A stretch of 64,000 nt of DNA from UBA3775 sp051877895 (GCA_051877895.1 JBJEJI010000010.1:1-64000); one strand, 5' to 3'; shown: positions 8,989 through 18,919, counted from the first letter of the stretch. Made by a program: numbers and translations. Notes: generated by a model not told the origin, from the letters alone.

Positions 8989-9990
8989 TTAATTAATTTT
9001 TCCCCACTTTTCCTCGTCAACCTTAATATTGGCACTATCCTTCCATGTAGTGTACAAGGTGGTAAAATAAGCGTTTCTTTCTTCAGTGATTTTAGACTGT
9101 ATGGCGGCTTCTGTAGCCTTCTCATCATAATCTTGTTCACAGTAAACCACATAAAACGAATCCTGGTCCTGAAGAACCGGACTCAGTTCTCCTTCCGAAA
9201 GTGCAAAAACTTCTTCTCTGATTTCTTCGGAAAAATAATCCTGACCACAGGTAATCCGAGGTTCCTCCAAGGTTCCGTTACTTACAGCGACCTGATAAGC
9301 ATTACCGTTTTTCATAGCAGAGCATATTCCTTCTGCCCTGGTTGAAATCTGAAGTAATTCTTCATCGGAGAAGTATTTTTTTTCTCCATCAACCATTTCA
9401 TATTTATTTAATTTCATAACTATAAAACGACCCTGTCTGCAATTATCAGAATTTGCATCAACATTATAATTCAAGGTTATTTTGTCATATACCTTTGCCG
9501 CCAATACGTTTTCTTCATAAATTTTTGTAACCATTTCTTCAGTCAGATCATATTTTGTCGCAGTTTCTTCCGAAATTCCCCCAAAAAAATCAGTTACATA
9601 CTTATCCACATCCAGTCTGTCATCGGCAGTAAGTTTTACACCGTATCCTTCTGCGTTTGCACACACCAGCTTAATATAAATCATTTTATCCAGAACACTT
9701 TGTTTCATAATCTCCGAATACTGTGTTCCCTCATCATCAATCTTGTAACTCCATACCTCTTCGCCGTAAATGGATTCAATCTGACTCTTCATTGCTGCAA
9801 GATAAATCTGAGCCTCTGTTTCAGTAATGGTACGGTCAGCCACAGTGGCAACGATATCATTTTCCAGTCGTTCATTTTTTTTCTGCTCCACATAATCCTT
9901 AAGTCCGGTTTTCTTATAAATAAAAATCCCCAATCCGGTACCCAGGATCACAATCAGAACCAGTATTATTATGCTGTAACTCTTCTTCAT
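8989..9990 (-). CDS. SurA/PrsA-like parvulin-type peptidyl-prolyl isomerase, membrane anchored
   Basis: A 333-residue protein with an N-terminal anchor (about residues 5-24, no lipobox Cys). It has a SurA_N-like helical chaperone region (TVADRTITETEAQIYLAAMKSQ, then the Leu/Ile-rich region to ~165). A rotamase-like segment follows (about 185-290) with RQGRFIVMKL, QVAVSNGT, EEPRITCGQDYF and LSPVLQDQDSFYVVY. The arrangement matches extracytoplasmic foldases such as PrsA, though the catalytic parvulin motif is weak, so it may be mainly a chaperone. It sits directly after mfd, a gene order often seen in Clostridia (pth-mfd-foldase), with ten bases between. Confidence 0.75.
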   Translation of the reverse strand: MKKSYSIIILVLIVILGTGLGIFIYKKTGLKDYVEQKKNERLENDIVATVADRTITETEAQIYLAAMKSQIESIYGEEVWSYKIDDEGTQYSEIMKQSVLDKMIYIKLVCANAEGYGVKLTADDRLDVDKYVTDFFGGISEETATKYDLTEEMVTKIYEENVLAAKVYDKITLNYNVDANSDNCRQGRFIVMKLNKYEMVDGEKKYFSDEELLQISTRAEGICSAMKNGNAYQVAVSNGTLEEPRITCGQDYFSEEIREEVFALSEGELSPVLQDQDSFYVVYCEQDYDEKATEAAIQSKITEERNAYFTTLYTTWKDSANIKVDEEKWGKIN

Positions 9991-9999
9991 GATTATCGT

Positions 10000-12900
10000 T
10001 TACGCTCCTTCCGTAAGTTCAATCAGACCATTCAGTATTTCCACAACCTCTTCTGTCAGTGCTTTAGGACTTCCTTCTCCCGTAAGCAGTGCAAATGTAA
10101 ACACAGGTGTTGTCCCTGTTGTCATCCTGCACCTTCCTTTAAAGCTCTTTACATAGTCTGTCAGTTTATTTACATTTATTTTAGCCTTTGGATACATGAA
10201 AAGTTCCAGTTTGTGTCCTTTTTGTTTAAGTTCCGTTACATATGCTTTTGAAGCCAACCCTCTTATATAGGAAACCTGTAATAGTGTTTCCACCGGAACA
10301 GGAATATCCCCAAAACGGTCAATCAGTTCATCCTGCATATCTTCCAGGTCTTCCTGACCGGTAATAGTTGCAATCTTCTTATACATATCCAGTTTGAGAA
10401 CCTCATTTCTTATATAAGAAGAAGGGATATAGGCATTCACATCCATATCTACTGATGTTTCAAACTCTTCATCCGGTGCTTCACCTTTAAGCTTCTTTAC
10501 CGCCTCATTAAGCATTTTGCAGTAAAGGTCATAACCCACGGCACTCATATGTCCGCTCTGCCTTTCACCCAAAAGATTACCTGCACCACGGATTTCCAGA
10601 TCTTTCATGGCAATTTTATATCCTGCGCCCAATTCTGTAAACTCTTTAATGGCAGAAAGTCGCTTTTCCGCCTCTTCTCTCAGAATTTTATCCTTTTTAT
10701 ACATCAGAAATGCATACGCAGTTCTGTTACTTCGCCCTACACGTCCCCGAAGCTGATAAAGCTGTGAAAGTCCGAAACGGTCCGCATCATCTATAATAAT
10801 GGTATTTACATTTGAAATATCCATGCCGGTTTCAATGATGGTAGTAGACACCAGCACATCAATTTCACCGTTAATAAAGGAAAACATAATTTTTTCCAAT
10901 ACCCGCTCATTCATCCGTCCATGGGCATAGGCAACCCTTGCATCCGGAACCAGTGCAGAAACTTTTGCCGCAACATCTTCTATTCCCACCACCCTGTTTG
11001 AAACAACGTATACCTGACCTCCTCTGGTCAGCTCACGGACTATAGCTTCTCTTATTAATTCGTCATTATGTTCCATAACATAAGTCTGAATGGGAAGTCT
11101 GTCAATAGGCGGTTCATCAAGCACACTCATATCACGGATTCCGATAAGAGACATATGCATGGTTCTTGGAATAGGTGTGGCTGATAAAGTAAGAACATCC
11201 ACGGAGTTTTTCATCTGTTTAATTTTTTCCTTATGAGTTACTCCGAAACGCTGTTCCTCGTCAACTACCAGAAGCCCCAGATTTTTAAAAGCAATATCTT
11301 TGGAAAGAAGCCGGTGGGTACCGATAACAATATCCACCTGTCCTTTTCGAATTTTTTCTACAATTGCCTTTTGTTCAGCACTGCTGCGAAAACGGCTCAG
11401 AACTTCTATCTTTACCGGGAAATCCTTTAATCTCTGGACAAAGGTGTTGTAATGCTGTTGTGCAAGTATTGTAGTTGGTACCAGCACCGCAACCTGCTTA
11501 GAATCCTGCACTGCCTTAAATGCTGCTCTTATGGCAATTTCGGTTTTTCCGTAACCCACATCCCCGCAGATAAGACGGTCCATAATTTTTTCACTTTCCA
11601 TGTCCGCCTTTGTTTCTTCAATAGCTTTTAGCTGGTCCTTTGTTTCCTCATAAGGAAACATTTCTTCAAATTCCTTCTGCCAGAGTGTGTCTTCGGAAAA
11701 TGCATAACCTTTTACTGCCTGCCTTTTGGCATACAGTTCAACAAGTTCTTCTGCAACATCATTAACAGATGCCTTAACTCTTGACTTGGTGCTTTTCCAC
11801 TCGGATGAGTTTAATTTGTTAAGCTTTGGCTTTTTACTGTCCGCACCGGCATACTTCTGCATCATATCAAGTGCGGTTACGGGAACGTAAAGAATTCCTC
11901 CCGCCGCATATTCAAGCTTGATATAATCCTTGGTAACATGGTCGGTTTCTATCTGGTAAATTCCACGGTAAATACCCATACCATGATTCTCATGAATTAC
12001 ATAATCTCCAACAGCAAGCTGGTTAAACTCCAGCATTTTTCTTCCGTCAGGCTTTGAAGAAGCCTTTTTCTGTGTCTTGGATACACCGAAAATATCAGAC
12101 TCGGTTATTACCACAAACTTTATCAGAGGATACTCAAAGCCTTTTCCCAACTGTCCGTAGACAACCATGATTTCACCCGGCTTTACAACTCTGTCCGGAT
12201 TTTCTGTATAGAAAGCATTCAGTTCATATTCCGTTAAATCCCCTGCCAGTCTTGCCGCCCTTGTTTTTGAGCCGGACACAAGCAGAATTCTGTAACCTTT
12301 CTTCTTGTAAGTCGTAATATCATTAACAAGAGATGAGAAATCCGACTGATATGATGCAACTGATTTTGCGGTTATATCAAACTTTGTTACCGGCACGAAC
12401 CTGCTTTTTGCTGATAATGTGGAAACAGTAATCAGTTTTTTTCCGTCCAGATGGCTGTAAACCTCTTTATGGGAAAACACTGCATTCACCTGACTTGGGA
12501 GCACATAACCCTTCTCCAGACGGTTTGACATGCTTTCCCTGTACTCTGTTTCTACCGCTTCACCACGCTCATAAACCCGGGCCGGTTCTTCTATATAAAA
12601 TACTGTTTCTTTTGAAGGAAAATAATCGAAAAAGCTTACAGCATTGTCTGCAAATGATGTAATGTAACTGTCCAGATTGACTGCATAATACATCAGTTCA
12701 ATGTTCTCACGGAGTTCCCTGACCATACGGGCAAGTCTGGCTCCTTCCTCAGTTTTCATGTCCTTGCGGAATTTCTCTGTCTGTTCCGCACTTTCTTTTT
12801 CCAGTCTTTTAAGTCCGTTTTCTATTTCATCAGCGGTATATATATTTTCCACTGCAGGAAAAATATAAATCTCGTTTACCTTTTCAATAGAACGCTGGCT

Positions 12901-13524
12901 TGCTGCATCAAAAACACGGATAGTATCCACTTCATCCCCCCACAGTTCTATTCTGTAAGGTGCCTGTGCGGAAAGAGGGAAAACATCTATAATCCCTCCG
13001 TGTATGGAAAACTCTCCGTGGTTTTCCACCTTAACCTGCTTTTCATAACCCATTAACACAAGCTTCTTTTCTAAAAGTTTCAGGTCAATTTCAGAGGTTT
13101 CATCAATATGCAGAGTTGTATCCTGAAACACTTTTAAAGGAAGTCTCTTATCCATACCCCCGTCAATGCTTGTAATAACTGTGCATGGTTCTCCCTTAAT
13201 AAGTTTTTCAAGAACACACATTCTTTCCTTTACAAGCTGGTTTCCCTGAATGTCTGCCTGGAAGAAAATAAAATCCTTCGCCGGATAAAAGCAGACATTA
13301 CTGTCAAACAGTTTATACTGCTCGTATAACTGTCTGCCGTGAAGATCATTGTAGGTTACGATGACACGATATTTATAATCTTCTGCCACCGCATGCATAA
13401 AATGACATTTCTGTACGTCAATACATCCGGTTACCTGAATAGGTGTTTTTCCCTTTTTCAGTTCATCCCGTACTTCTACAAATTCTCTGTATTCAGTTAA
13501 AGGTTCAAGAAAAGTCTTTAACAT
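10000..13524 (-). CDS. mfd: Transcription-repair coupling factor Mfd
   Basis: The 1174-residue length is typical for Mfd. The N-terminal UvrB-like region is followed by the RNA polymerase interaction domain (VGDYVIHENHGMGIYRGI, about 505-522). The RecG-like superfamily 2 translocase has Walker A GDVGYGKTE near 652, DEEQRF, and the TRG/QLRGRVGRS motif near 925. The C-terminal TRCF domain covers about 1000-1150. Mfd removes stalled RNA polymerase and recruits UvrA for strand-specific repair. GAGG lies 5 bases from the ATG and pth ends 7 bases upstream, so the two are cotranscribed. Confidence 0.97.
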   Translation of the reverse strand: MLKTFLEPLTEYREFVEVRDELKKGKTPIQVTGCIDVQKCHFMHAVAEDYKYRVIVTYNDLHGRQLYEQYKLFDSNVCFYPAKDFIFFQADIQGNQLVKERMCVLEKLIKGEPCTVITSIDGGMDKRLPLKVFQDTTLHIDETSEIDLKLLEKKLVLMGYEKQVKVENHGEFSIHGGIIDVFPLSAQAPYRIELWGDEVDTIRVFDAASQRSIEKVNEIYIFPAVENIYTADEIENGLKRLEKESAEQTEKFRKDMKTEEGARLARMVRELRENIELMYYAVNLDSYITSFADNAVSFFDYFPSKETVFYIEEPARVYERGEAVETEYRESMSNRLEKGYVLPSQVNAVFSHKEVYSHLDGKKLITVSTLSAKSRFVPVTKFDITAKSVASYQSDFSSLVNDITTYKKKGYRILLVSGSKTRAARLAGDLTEYELNAFYTENPDRVVKPGEIMVVYGQLGKGFEYPLIKFVVITESDIFGVSKTQKKASSKPDGRKMLEFNQLAVGDYVIHENHGMGIYRGIYQIETDHVTKDYIKLEYAAGGILYVPVTALDMMQKYAGADSKKPKLNKLNSSEWKSTKSRVKASVNDVAEELVELYAKRQAVKGYAFSEDTLWQKEFEEMFPYEETKDQLKAIEETKADMESEKIMDRLICGDVGYGKTEIAIRAAFKAVQDSKQVAVLVPTTILAQQHYNTFVQRLKDFPVKIEVLSRFRSSAEQKAIVEKIRKGQVDIVIGTHRLLSKDIAFKNLGLLVVDEEQRFGVTHKEKIKQMKNSVDVLTLSATPIPRTMHMSLIGIRDMSVLDEPPIDRLPIQTYVMEHNDELIREAIVRELTRGGQVYVVSNRVVGIEDVAAKVSALVPDARVAYAHGRMNERVLEKIMFSFINGEIDVLVSTTIIETGMDISNVNTIIIDDADRFGLSQLYQLRGRVGRSNRTAYAFLMYKKDKILREEAEKRLSAIKEFTELGAGYKIAMKDLEIRGAGNLLGERQSGHMSAVGYDLYCKMLNEAVKKLKGEAPDEEFETSVDMDVNAYIPSSYIRNEVLKLDMYKKIATITGQEDLEDMQDELIDRFGDIPVPVETLLQVSYIRGLASKAYVTELKQKGHKLELFMYPKAKINVNKLTDYVKSFKGRCRMTTGTTPVFTFALLTGEGSPKALTEEVVEILNGLIELTEGA

Positions 13525-13531
13525 GGCTACC

Positions 13532-14095
13532 TCAATTTCCGTTAAACAGGTTCATGGCAGTATCTGCACCCTCGCTGAGAATGACAGAAACTGCTCTTGC
13601 TGCATCCTCCACCCCACGTTCCGCGTCTGCCTGTGTATTCTTATCAAAATGTCCCAGTACCCAGTCCGCAAGATCATACTGCTCCGGCTTAGCACCAACG
13701 CCAACCCTTACCCGGACAAAATTTTCACTTCCCAGTCGGGCAATAATGCTTTTCATTCCGTTATGCCCACCGGCACTGCCTTTTTTTCTTATTCGAATAT
13801 GTCCCGGTTCCAGATATATGTCATCATATACCACAATTATGTCATCTTCGTGAATTCCATAATACGCCGCAAGAGGTGCCAGGGAGTCTCCGCTGTTATT
13901 CATAAAGGTCTGAGGTTTTAAAAGTATAACTTTTTCCCCCATAATCACTCCTTTGCCTGTGAGTCCTTTATGTTCTTTATTTTTTATGACAATTCCAAAA
14001 CGTTCTGCAAGAGAATCGATGACCTTAAAGCCTGCATTATGCCGTGTATTTTCATATTTTGCACCCGGATTACCCAGGCCTACGATTAATTTCAT
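13532..14095 (-). CDS. pth: Peptidyl-tRNA hydrolase
   Basis: The product has 187 residues starting MKLIVGLGNPG at 14095, chosen over an upstream in-frame ATG because GGAG lies 7 bases before it. Diagnostic motifs are GLGNPGAKYENTRHNAGF (catalytic His in RHNAGF), KPQTFMNNSG, VVYDDIYLEPG and KGSAGGHNGMKSI. The enzyme hydrolyses peptidyl-tRNA released prematurely from ribosomes. It is the second gene of a metH-pth-mfd run. Confidence 0.96.
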   Translation of the reverse strand: MKLIVGLGNPGAKYENTRHNAGFKVIDSLAERFGIVIKNKEHKGLTGKGVIMGEKVILLKPQTFMNNSGDSLAPLAAYYGIHEDDIIVVYDDIYLEPGHIRIRKKGSAGGHNGMKSIIARLGSENFVRVRVGVGAKPEQYDLADWVLGHFDKNTQADAERGVEDAARAVSVILSEGADTAMNLFNGN

Positions 14096-14131
14096 ATAAG
14101 TCTCCATTCCAAAGGACAAAAATCACCAAGG

Positions 14132-16675
14132 CTACTGTACTTCATATACTTTTCTGGCAATGTTGCAGGTTTCAAGTGCATCCTTTGCATAAAACTCTGC
14201 ACCTATTTCCCTTGCGTAATCCTCCGTAAGTACAGCTCCACCTACCACCACGCTGCAGTCTGCTCCCGCAGCTTTTAACTGTTTTATGGTCTCTTTCATG
14301 CTTCCAAGGGTGGTTGTCATCAGTGCACTGAGTCCTACCAGCTTTACATCATTTTCTAAAACAGCCTTTACAACAACCTCCGGTGCAACATCCTTGCCCA
14401 AATCTATAACGGTGAAACCATAGTTTTCCAGCAATACCTTAACAATGTTTTTACCGATATCGTGAATGTCTCCCTTTACGGTTGCCAGCACTACCTTGCC
14501 TAAAGAAGCTGTTTCTTTATTATTCTTTGCAAGGGATTCCTTTATACATTCGCTGGCACCCTGAACCACAGATGCAGAAAGAATCAGCTGAGGAAGGAAC
14601 AGGGTTCCCTCTTCAAATTTCTTTCCCACATAATCCAGTGCAGGAATCAGCACTTCATTTACAATGGAAAGTGCCTCACCCTTTTCCAGACAGATTTTTG
14701 TCAGACTCACACCCTCGTCTTTTAATCCCTTTACTACAGCATGAAACAGAGTTTCACCTTCTGTTCCAAAAGCTTCAGACGCCTTTTTTACATATACTTT
14801 GGCATCTGATTTTTCCATGGCGGTTCCTGTGGTACCGGAAGACAAAGTACCTGCTCCTACAGCCCCATTGCCATTTTCCCGTGACGCACCTTCTATAACA
14901 GAAATTGTTTTTATTCTCTTTGCTTCAGGCACATAATCTGCATAAGCCTGAATATATTCAACTGAATTCTTGTCTTTATTTGTAAGCAGACGGAAGCTTC
15001 TTACTGCACCCATTATGGACTCCACATTTGGATTAACAATAGGCAGTGTCAGTCCATAGCAAAGTGCCATGGTAAGAAATGTAGTTGTTACCTGCTCCCT
15101 GAAAGGCAGCCCAAAGGAAATGTTGGAAACGCCCAGAACTGTTTTAACTCCAAGTTCTCTGCGTACACGCTGCATGGCTTCAAGAGTTGCCATTACAGCC
15201 TCCTGTTCGGTACTTGCTGTCATGGTCAGACAGTCGATAAAAACATTTTTAGGGTGTACACCCTCCTTCACCGCTCTTCTGTATATCCTTTCAGCAATTG
15301 CATATCTGGCATTGGATGTTTTCTGTATTCCTGTGTGGTCAAGAGTAAGGCCTACTACAGCAGCACCATATTTTGCCACCAGTGGAAGTATGGCTTTCAT
15401 GGAACTTTCGTCACCGTTTACGGAATTTACAATAGGCTTACCGTTATAAATTCTCAGAGCGGCTGCAATGACCTCCGGATTAGAAGAATCAATCTGCAAA
15501 GGTACATCAACAACACTCTGTACTGCCTTAACAACCTGAACCATAACTTCTTTTTCGTCTATTCCCGGAACGCCTACATTGATATCCAGAATATCGGCTC
15601 CGGCCTCTACCTGAGAAATGGCCTGATTCAATACATAGTCCATTTCATTATTTTTCAATGCTTCCTGAAAACGCTTTTTACCTGTAGGATTAATACGCTC
15701 ACCAATCACACGCGGCATATCAAGATATACGGTTTTGCTTGCGGAGCAGACTGCCGTTTCCGGCTCTTGTCTCTCTACGAAAACTGCATTTTCTCCCTTT
15801 TCAGCTATTTCTTTACGGAAATCATCCACTGCAAGGGCAACCTGCATTATATAGTCCGGAGTTGTACCACAGCATCCACCCACCATTTTTATACCTAATG
15901 GAAGAAGTTTTCTGATAGAATCTCCGAACTGCTCCGGGGTTACATCATATTTCCCCGTAAGCGGGTCAGGCAGTCCTGCGTTAGGCTTGAACACCAATGG
16001 CAGGGTGCATGCTTCTGATAATTTTTTAACAATAGGTGCCAGTGCATCAGGTCCTAAAGAACAATTTAAACCAATTGCATCTACACCAAGTCCTGCAAGA
16101 GTTACCGCCATGCTTTCTGCACTTGTTCCGGTAAATGTTCTCCCATTTGCTTCGAAGGACATAGTTACAATGACCGGCTTGTGAGAATTTTCCTTTGCAG
16201 CCAAAACCGCGGCCTTGGTTTCATACAGGTCTGTCATGGTTTCAATTACTATAATATCGGCATTTTCTCCGGCTTTTACTTCTTCCGCAAAAATGTCATA
16301 AGCTTCTTCAAAGGACAAATCCCCTAAAGGCTCAAGCAAAGCTCCGATAGGGCCAATATCAAGGGCTACAAAATTTGCACCACTTTTTTTAGCATTTACA
16401 ATGGCTGCCTGTATAAGTGTTTCTACACTTTCACCGGTCCTTGCCATCTTTTTTCTGTTTGCACCAAAAGTATTGGCATAAACCACATCCGCACCTGCTG
16501 CTACATAGCCCGCATGAATTCTCGTAATAAGGTCCGGATTTGTAAGGTTCAATAATTCAGGAATTCCCCCAACCTCCATGCCGGATGCCTGAAGCTGGGT
16601 TCCCATGCCACCATCCAGAACCAGAAAATCCTTTTTTAATTTATGTAAAAACTTCTCTGTTTTCGTGTTTTTCAT
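14132..16675 (-). CDS. metH: Cobalamin-dependent methionine synthase lacking the reactivation domain
   Basis: The 847 residues compare with about 1230 in E. coli MetH. The homocysteine-binding barrel covers residues 1-~290 (GLNCSLGP; zinc ligands in VGGCCGTTP near 267). The pterin/methyltetrahydrofolate barrel follows (GERINPTGKKRF near 326 to ~590). The cap and B12-binding domains are at ~640-847, with the cobalamin-ligating motif KGDIHDIGKNI near 735. The AdoMet-binding activation domain is absent. It is supplied by the separate protein encoded 70 bases upstream, an arrangement known in Clostridia and Thermotoga. The reaction is methyl transfer from methyl-THF to homocysteine. Confidence 0.96.
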   Translation of the reverse strand: MKNTKTEKFLHKLKKDFLVLDGGMGTQLQASGMEVGGIPELLNLTNPDLITRIHAGYVAAGADVVYANTFGANRKKMARTGESVETLIQAAIVNAKKSGANFVALDIGPIGALLEPLGDLSFEEAYDIFAEEVKAGENADIIVIETMTDLYETKAAVLAAKENSHKPVIVTMSFEANGRTFTGTSAESMAVTLAGLGVDAIGLNCSLGPDALAPIVKKLSEACTLPLVFKPNAGLPDPLTGKYDVTPEQFGDSIRKLLPLGIKMVGGCCGTTPDYIMQVALAVDDFRKEIAEKGENAVFVERQEPETAVCSASKTVYLDMPRVIGERINPTGKKRFQEALKNNEMDYVLNQAISQVEAGADILDINVGVPGIDEKEVMVQVVKAVQSVVDVPLQIDSSNPEVIAAALRIYNGKPIVNSVNGDESSMKAILPLVAKYGAAVVGLTLDHTGIQKTSNARYAIAERIYRRAVKEGVHPKNVFIDCLTMTASTEQEAVMATLEAMQRVRRELGVKTVLGVSNISFGLPFREQVTTTFLTMALCYGLTLPIVNPNVESIMGAVRSFRLLTNKDKNSVEYIQAYADYVPEAKRIKTISVIEGASRENGNGAVGAGTLSSGTTGTAMEKSDAKVYVKKASEAFGTEGETLFHAVVKGLKDEGVSLTKICLEKGEALSIVNEVLIPALDYVGKKFEEGTLFLPQLILSASVVQGASECIKESLAKNNKETASLGKVVLATVKGDIHDIGKNIVKVLLENYGFTVIDLGKDVAPEVVVKAVLENDVKLVGLSALMTTTLGSMKETIKQLKAAGADCSVVVGGAVLTEDYAREIGAEFYAKDALETCNIARKVYEVQ

Positions 16676-16745
16676 GTCAAACCTCCAATCAGAATTATTA
16701 AATCTTCTCCATTGCTGTTAATATATTTTACTCATTGAACGAGAC

Positions 16746-17540
16746 TTACATATTATCTGTATTTTCTGCATTATTTGTATTATCTGTATTTTCTGAATTT
16801 TTTGAATTTATGGACTCTTTCACATTTTTATTGGCCATGGAACATTTTCCCGCAGCTTTACATTTACTGCACACACTTTCATCTCCGCAGCCTCCCTTCT
16901 CCGGGATAAAAGAACTGAAGTTTCCCGTTTTCATATCATGTTTCAAAAATTCGTCCAGGGTTTTCAATCCGAAAACAGCGGTTACGGTCTTTGTGGGTGT
17001 CAGCATTCCGCCCTCTGTCAGACTGACGCCGCACCTTTTTCCGGCATCAATACAGTCCAGAAATTCTCTCTGTATGGTCAGAGGCAAATCTCCGTAGCCC
17101 GGACTGAACCTCATTGTCTGTACATATTCCGGCAGTCTTTCTCTTATATATGCCTGAACATCATCACAGACCTGGTCGATTGCCACGCTTGCACAGGCAT
17201 CATAAACCAGTGCCAGAGGCATATTTTTTATTTGCAGAGTTCTGATTCTGGTATCAATGAACCCCGAAAGGGTTACACACATCAGTACACCTTTTTCACA
17301 ACCCTTAAGCAGCTTTGCAATATCACTGCCCGGAAGCACAATGCTTACCTCATCAAAACCGATTCCGTCTTCTTTAATAATAATATCATATATACCGCAG
17401 ACATAACTGATTTCACTGTCTTTTTTAAGAAGTTCCTCTGCTTCGTCAATGAGACCATTCATAACATCATTCATGTCCTCAGGTTTCATGCCAAGATATC
17501 TGGCAACAATTTTTCTGTCAATATTCTTTACTTCTATCAT
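16746..17540 (-). CDS. Stand-alone methionine synthase activation (Met_synt_B12-type) protein
   Basis: A 264-residue protein corresponding to the AdoMet-dependent reactivation domain of MetH (PF02965-like). Supporting motifs are YVQTMRFSPGYGDLPLTIQRE (about 141-161) and GGMLTPTKTVTAVFG (about 180-194), the AdoMet-binding and C-terminal signatures. It should remethylate oxidised cob(II)alamin on the MetH protein encoded just downstream. The C-terminus adds a cysteine cluster (C-x5-C-x2-C-x5-C, about residues 216-231) and a low-complexity Asn/Thr/Asp tail from simple repeats at 16746-16800. The Cys cluster suggests a metal or iron-sulfur site that could feed the reductive step; that is inference. 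GGAGG lies 4 bases from the ATG. Confidence 0.88.
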   Translation of the reverse strand: MIEVKNIDRKIVARYLGMKPEDMNDVMNGLIDEAEELLKKDSEISYVCGIYDIIIKEDGIGFDEVSIVLPGSDIAKLLKGCEKGVLMCVTLSGFIDTRIRTLQIKNMPLALVYDACASVAIDQVCDDVQAYIRERLPEYVQTMRFSPGYGDLPLTIQREFLDCIDAGKRCGVSLTEGGMLTPTKTVTAVFGLKTLDEFLKHDMKTGNFSSFIPEKGGCGDESVCSKCKAAGKCSMANKNVKESINSKNSENTDNTNNAENTDNM

Positions 17541-17551
17541 AATTCCTCCGT

Positions 17552-17640
17552 ACGTGCATGTCGTAAAAATTCAATTTCTTCGGATTTTTATACGCACGTC
17601 AAACAGCCGGGCATAGCGATGTCCAGCTTGACTCATTCTA
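17552..17640 (-). promoter_or_regulatory. Promoter and two-hairpin structured leader of the methionine synthase operon
   Basis: On the minus strand an extended -10 (TGGTAGAAT, hexamer 17635-17640) lies 17 bases from a TTTACT -35-like hexamer. The short leader folds into two consecutive hairpins. P1 (17598-17632) has a ~9-bp core around a CGCT tetraloop, closed by GTCA/TGAC. P2 (17552-17599) pairs ACGTGC/GCACGT and TAAAAAT/ATTTTTA. P2 ends two bases before the GGAGG ribosome site. It does not match SAM-I, B12 or THF riboswitch consensus as I know them. The structure is seen; regulation is inferred. Confidence 0.5.
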
Positions 17641-17726
17641 CCACACTTTATTTTATCAGTAAATAAGCAGTTTCTTAAGACTTTCTTAGAGTTTACCGAA
17701 TTATTTGTGCATTTTTATGATTATAA

Positions 17727-17761
17727 GAAAAAAAGAGCAGATGCCCCACACATCTGCTCTT
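17727..17761 (-). terminator. Rho-independent terminator of glgC-glgD
   Basis: A perfect 11-bp stem AAGAGCAGATG/CATCTGCTCTT (17733-17743 with 17751-17761), 7-base loop, followed on the minus strand by a run of T. It lies 36 bases after the glgD stop. Confidence 0.92.
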
Positions 17762-17797
17762 ATAAATTTCGTATACCCTTTTCTCTCCGACCGAGGA

Positions 17798-18919
17798 CTA
17801 AATGTATCTGTCGTCTTTTTTCTCAACGACAATCTTAATTTCATCCGGACTTCCAATCAGCTTCTGTCCTGCATGAATGGAACTGTGCGCTTCAACAATG
17901 CAGTTTTCAATGTAAGTGTTATCTCCGATGTGAACATCATTGAGAATAATGGAATTCTTAATTACGCAATTGTCTCCCACGTAAACTTCCTTAAACACAA
18001 TGGAATTTTCCACAACGCCGTTTACAATGGTTCCGGAGGCAATCAGGCTGTTCTTTACCTTTGCCCTTGGATTGTATTTTGCAGGAGGAAGGTCATCCAC
18101 CTTGGAATATACATCAGGATGAGACTTGAAGAAGTAATCTCTTACGTCCTTCTTTAAGAAATCCATGTTTGTTTTGTAATAGGAATCAACTGTTGCTATA
18201 TTTGACCAGTAGCCTTCCATTTTGTATGCCATTATCTTCTTTGTTTCTGCGTAGCGTACCAGAATTCCTCTTACAAAATCAAACTGATCTTCTGCAATCG
18301 CAGCTTCACACATTTCAATCAGAAGTCTTCTTCTTATAACGTATACACCGGTAGAAACAAGTCTTGAATCAGACTTAACAGGCTTTTCTTCAAACGAAGT
18401 AATCCTGTTATTCTCATCAACTTTTGCCGTACCAAATCTGGAAATGTCCATATCCGGTTCTGCTTCTTTCACAACAACTGTGATGTCTGCCCCTGTTTCA
18501 ATGTGATAATCAATCACTTTGCTGTAATCCAGTTTATACACACCATCACCGGAGGCAATGACTACATACGGCTCATGGCACTCTCTGATAAAATCAAGAT
18601 TCTGATAAATAGAATCCAGTGTACCTCTGTACCAGAAACTGTTATCTGTTGTAATGGTAGGTGCAAAGGTGTATAAACCTCCCTGTTTACGTCCAAAATC
18701 CCACCACTTGGATGAGCTTAAATGTTCATGGAGTGAACGGCTGTTGTACTGTGTCAGCACTGCTACTTTTTGAATGTGGGAGTTAGTCATGTTACTGAGT
18801 GCAAAGTCAATACTTCTGTAGCTTCCTGCAACAGGCATTGCTGCAATGGCTCTTTTATTGGATAACTCCTTCATTCTTGACGAATTACCGCCGGCTAAAA
18901 TTATACCTATTGCTTTCAT
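17798..18919 (-). CDS. glgD: Glucose-1-phosphate adenylyltransferase regulatory-type subunit GlgD
   Basis: The 373 residues comprise a nucleotidyltransferase domain (IGIILAGGNSSRMKEL, then NSFWYRGTLDSIYQN and VVIASGDGVYKLDY) and a C-terminal left-handed beta-helix with hexapeptide repeats (about 285-360). The start overlaps the glgC stop (ATGA), so it is translationally coupled. In Clostridia GlgD pairs with GlgC; it lacks several substrate residues kept in GlgC and tunes its activity in ADP-glucose synthesis for glycogen. Compared with GlgC here, the GGQGSR loop is changed to GGNSSR. Confidence 0.93.
   Translation of the reverse strand: MKAIGIILAGGNSSRMKELSNKRAIAAMPVAGSYRSIDFALSNMTNSHIQKVAVLTQYNSRSLHEHLSSSKWWDFGRKQGGLYTFAPTITTDNSFWYRGTLDSIYQNLDFIRECHEPYVVIASGDGVYKLDYSKVIDYHIETGADITVVVKEAEPDMDISRFGTAKVDENNRITSFEEKPVKSDSRLVSTGVYVIRRRLLIEMCEAAIAEDQFDFVRGILVRYAETKKIMAYKMEGYWSNIATVDSYYKTNMDFLKKDVRDYFFKSHPDVYSKVDDLPPAKYNPRAKVKNSLIASGTIVNGVVENSIVFKEVYVGDNCVIKNSIILNDVHIGDNTYIENCIVEAHSSIHAGQKLIGSPDEIKIVVEKKDDRYI

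Noticed and set aside
16938..17666. Long + strand frame opposite the methionine synthase activation gene
   Set aside because: Shadow of a clear coding gene; composition and lack of ribosome site argue against it.
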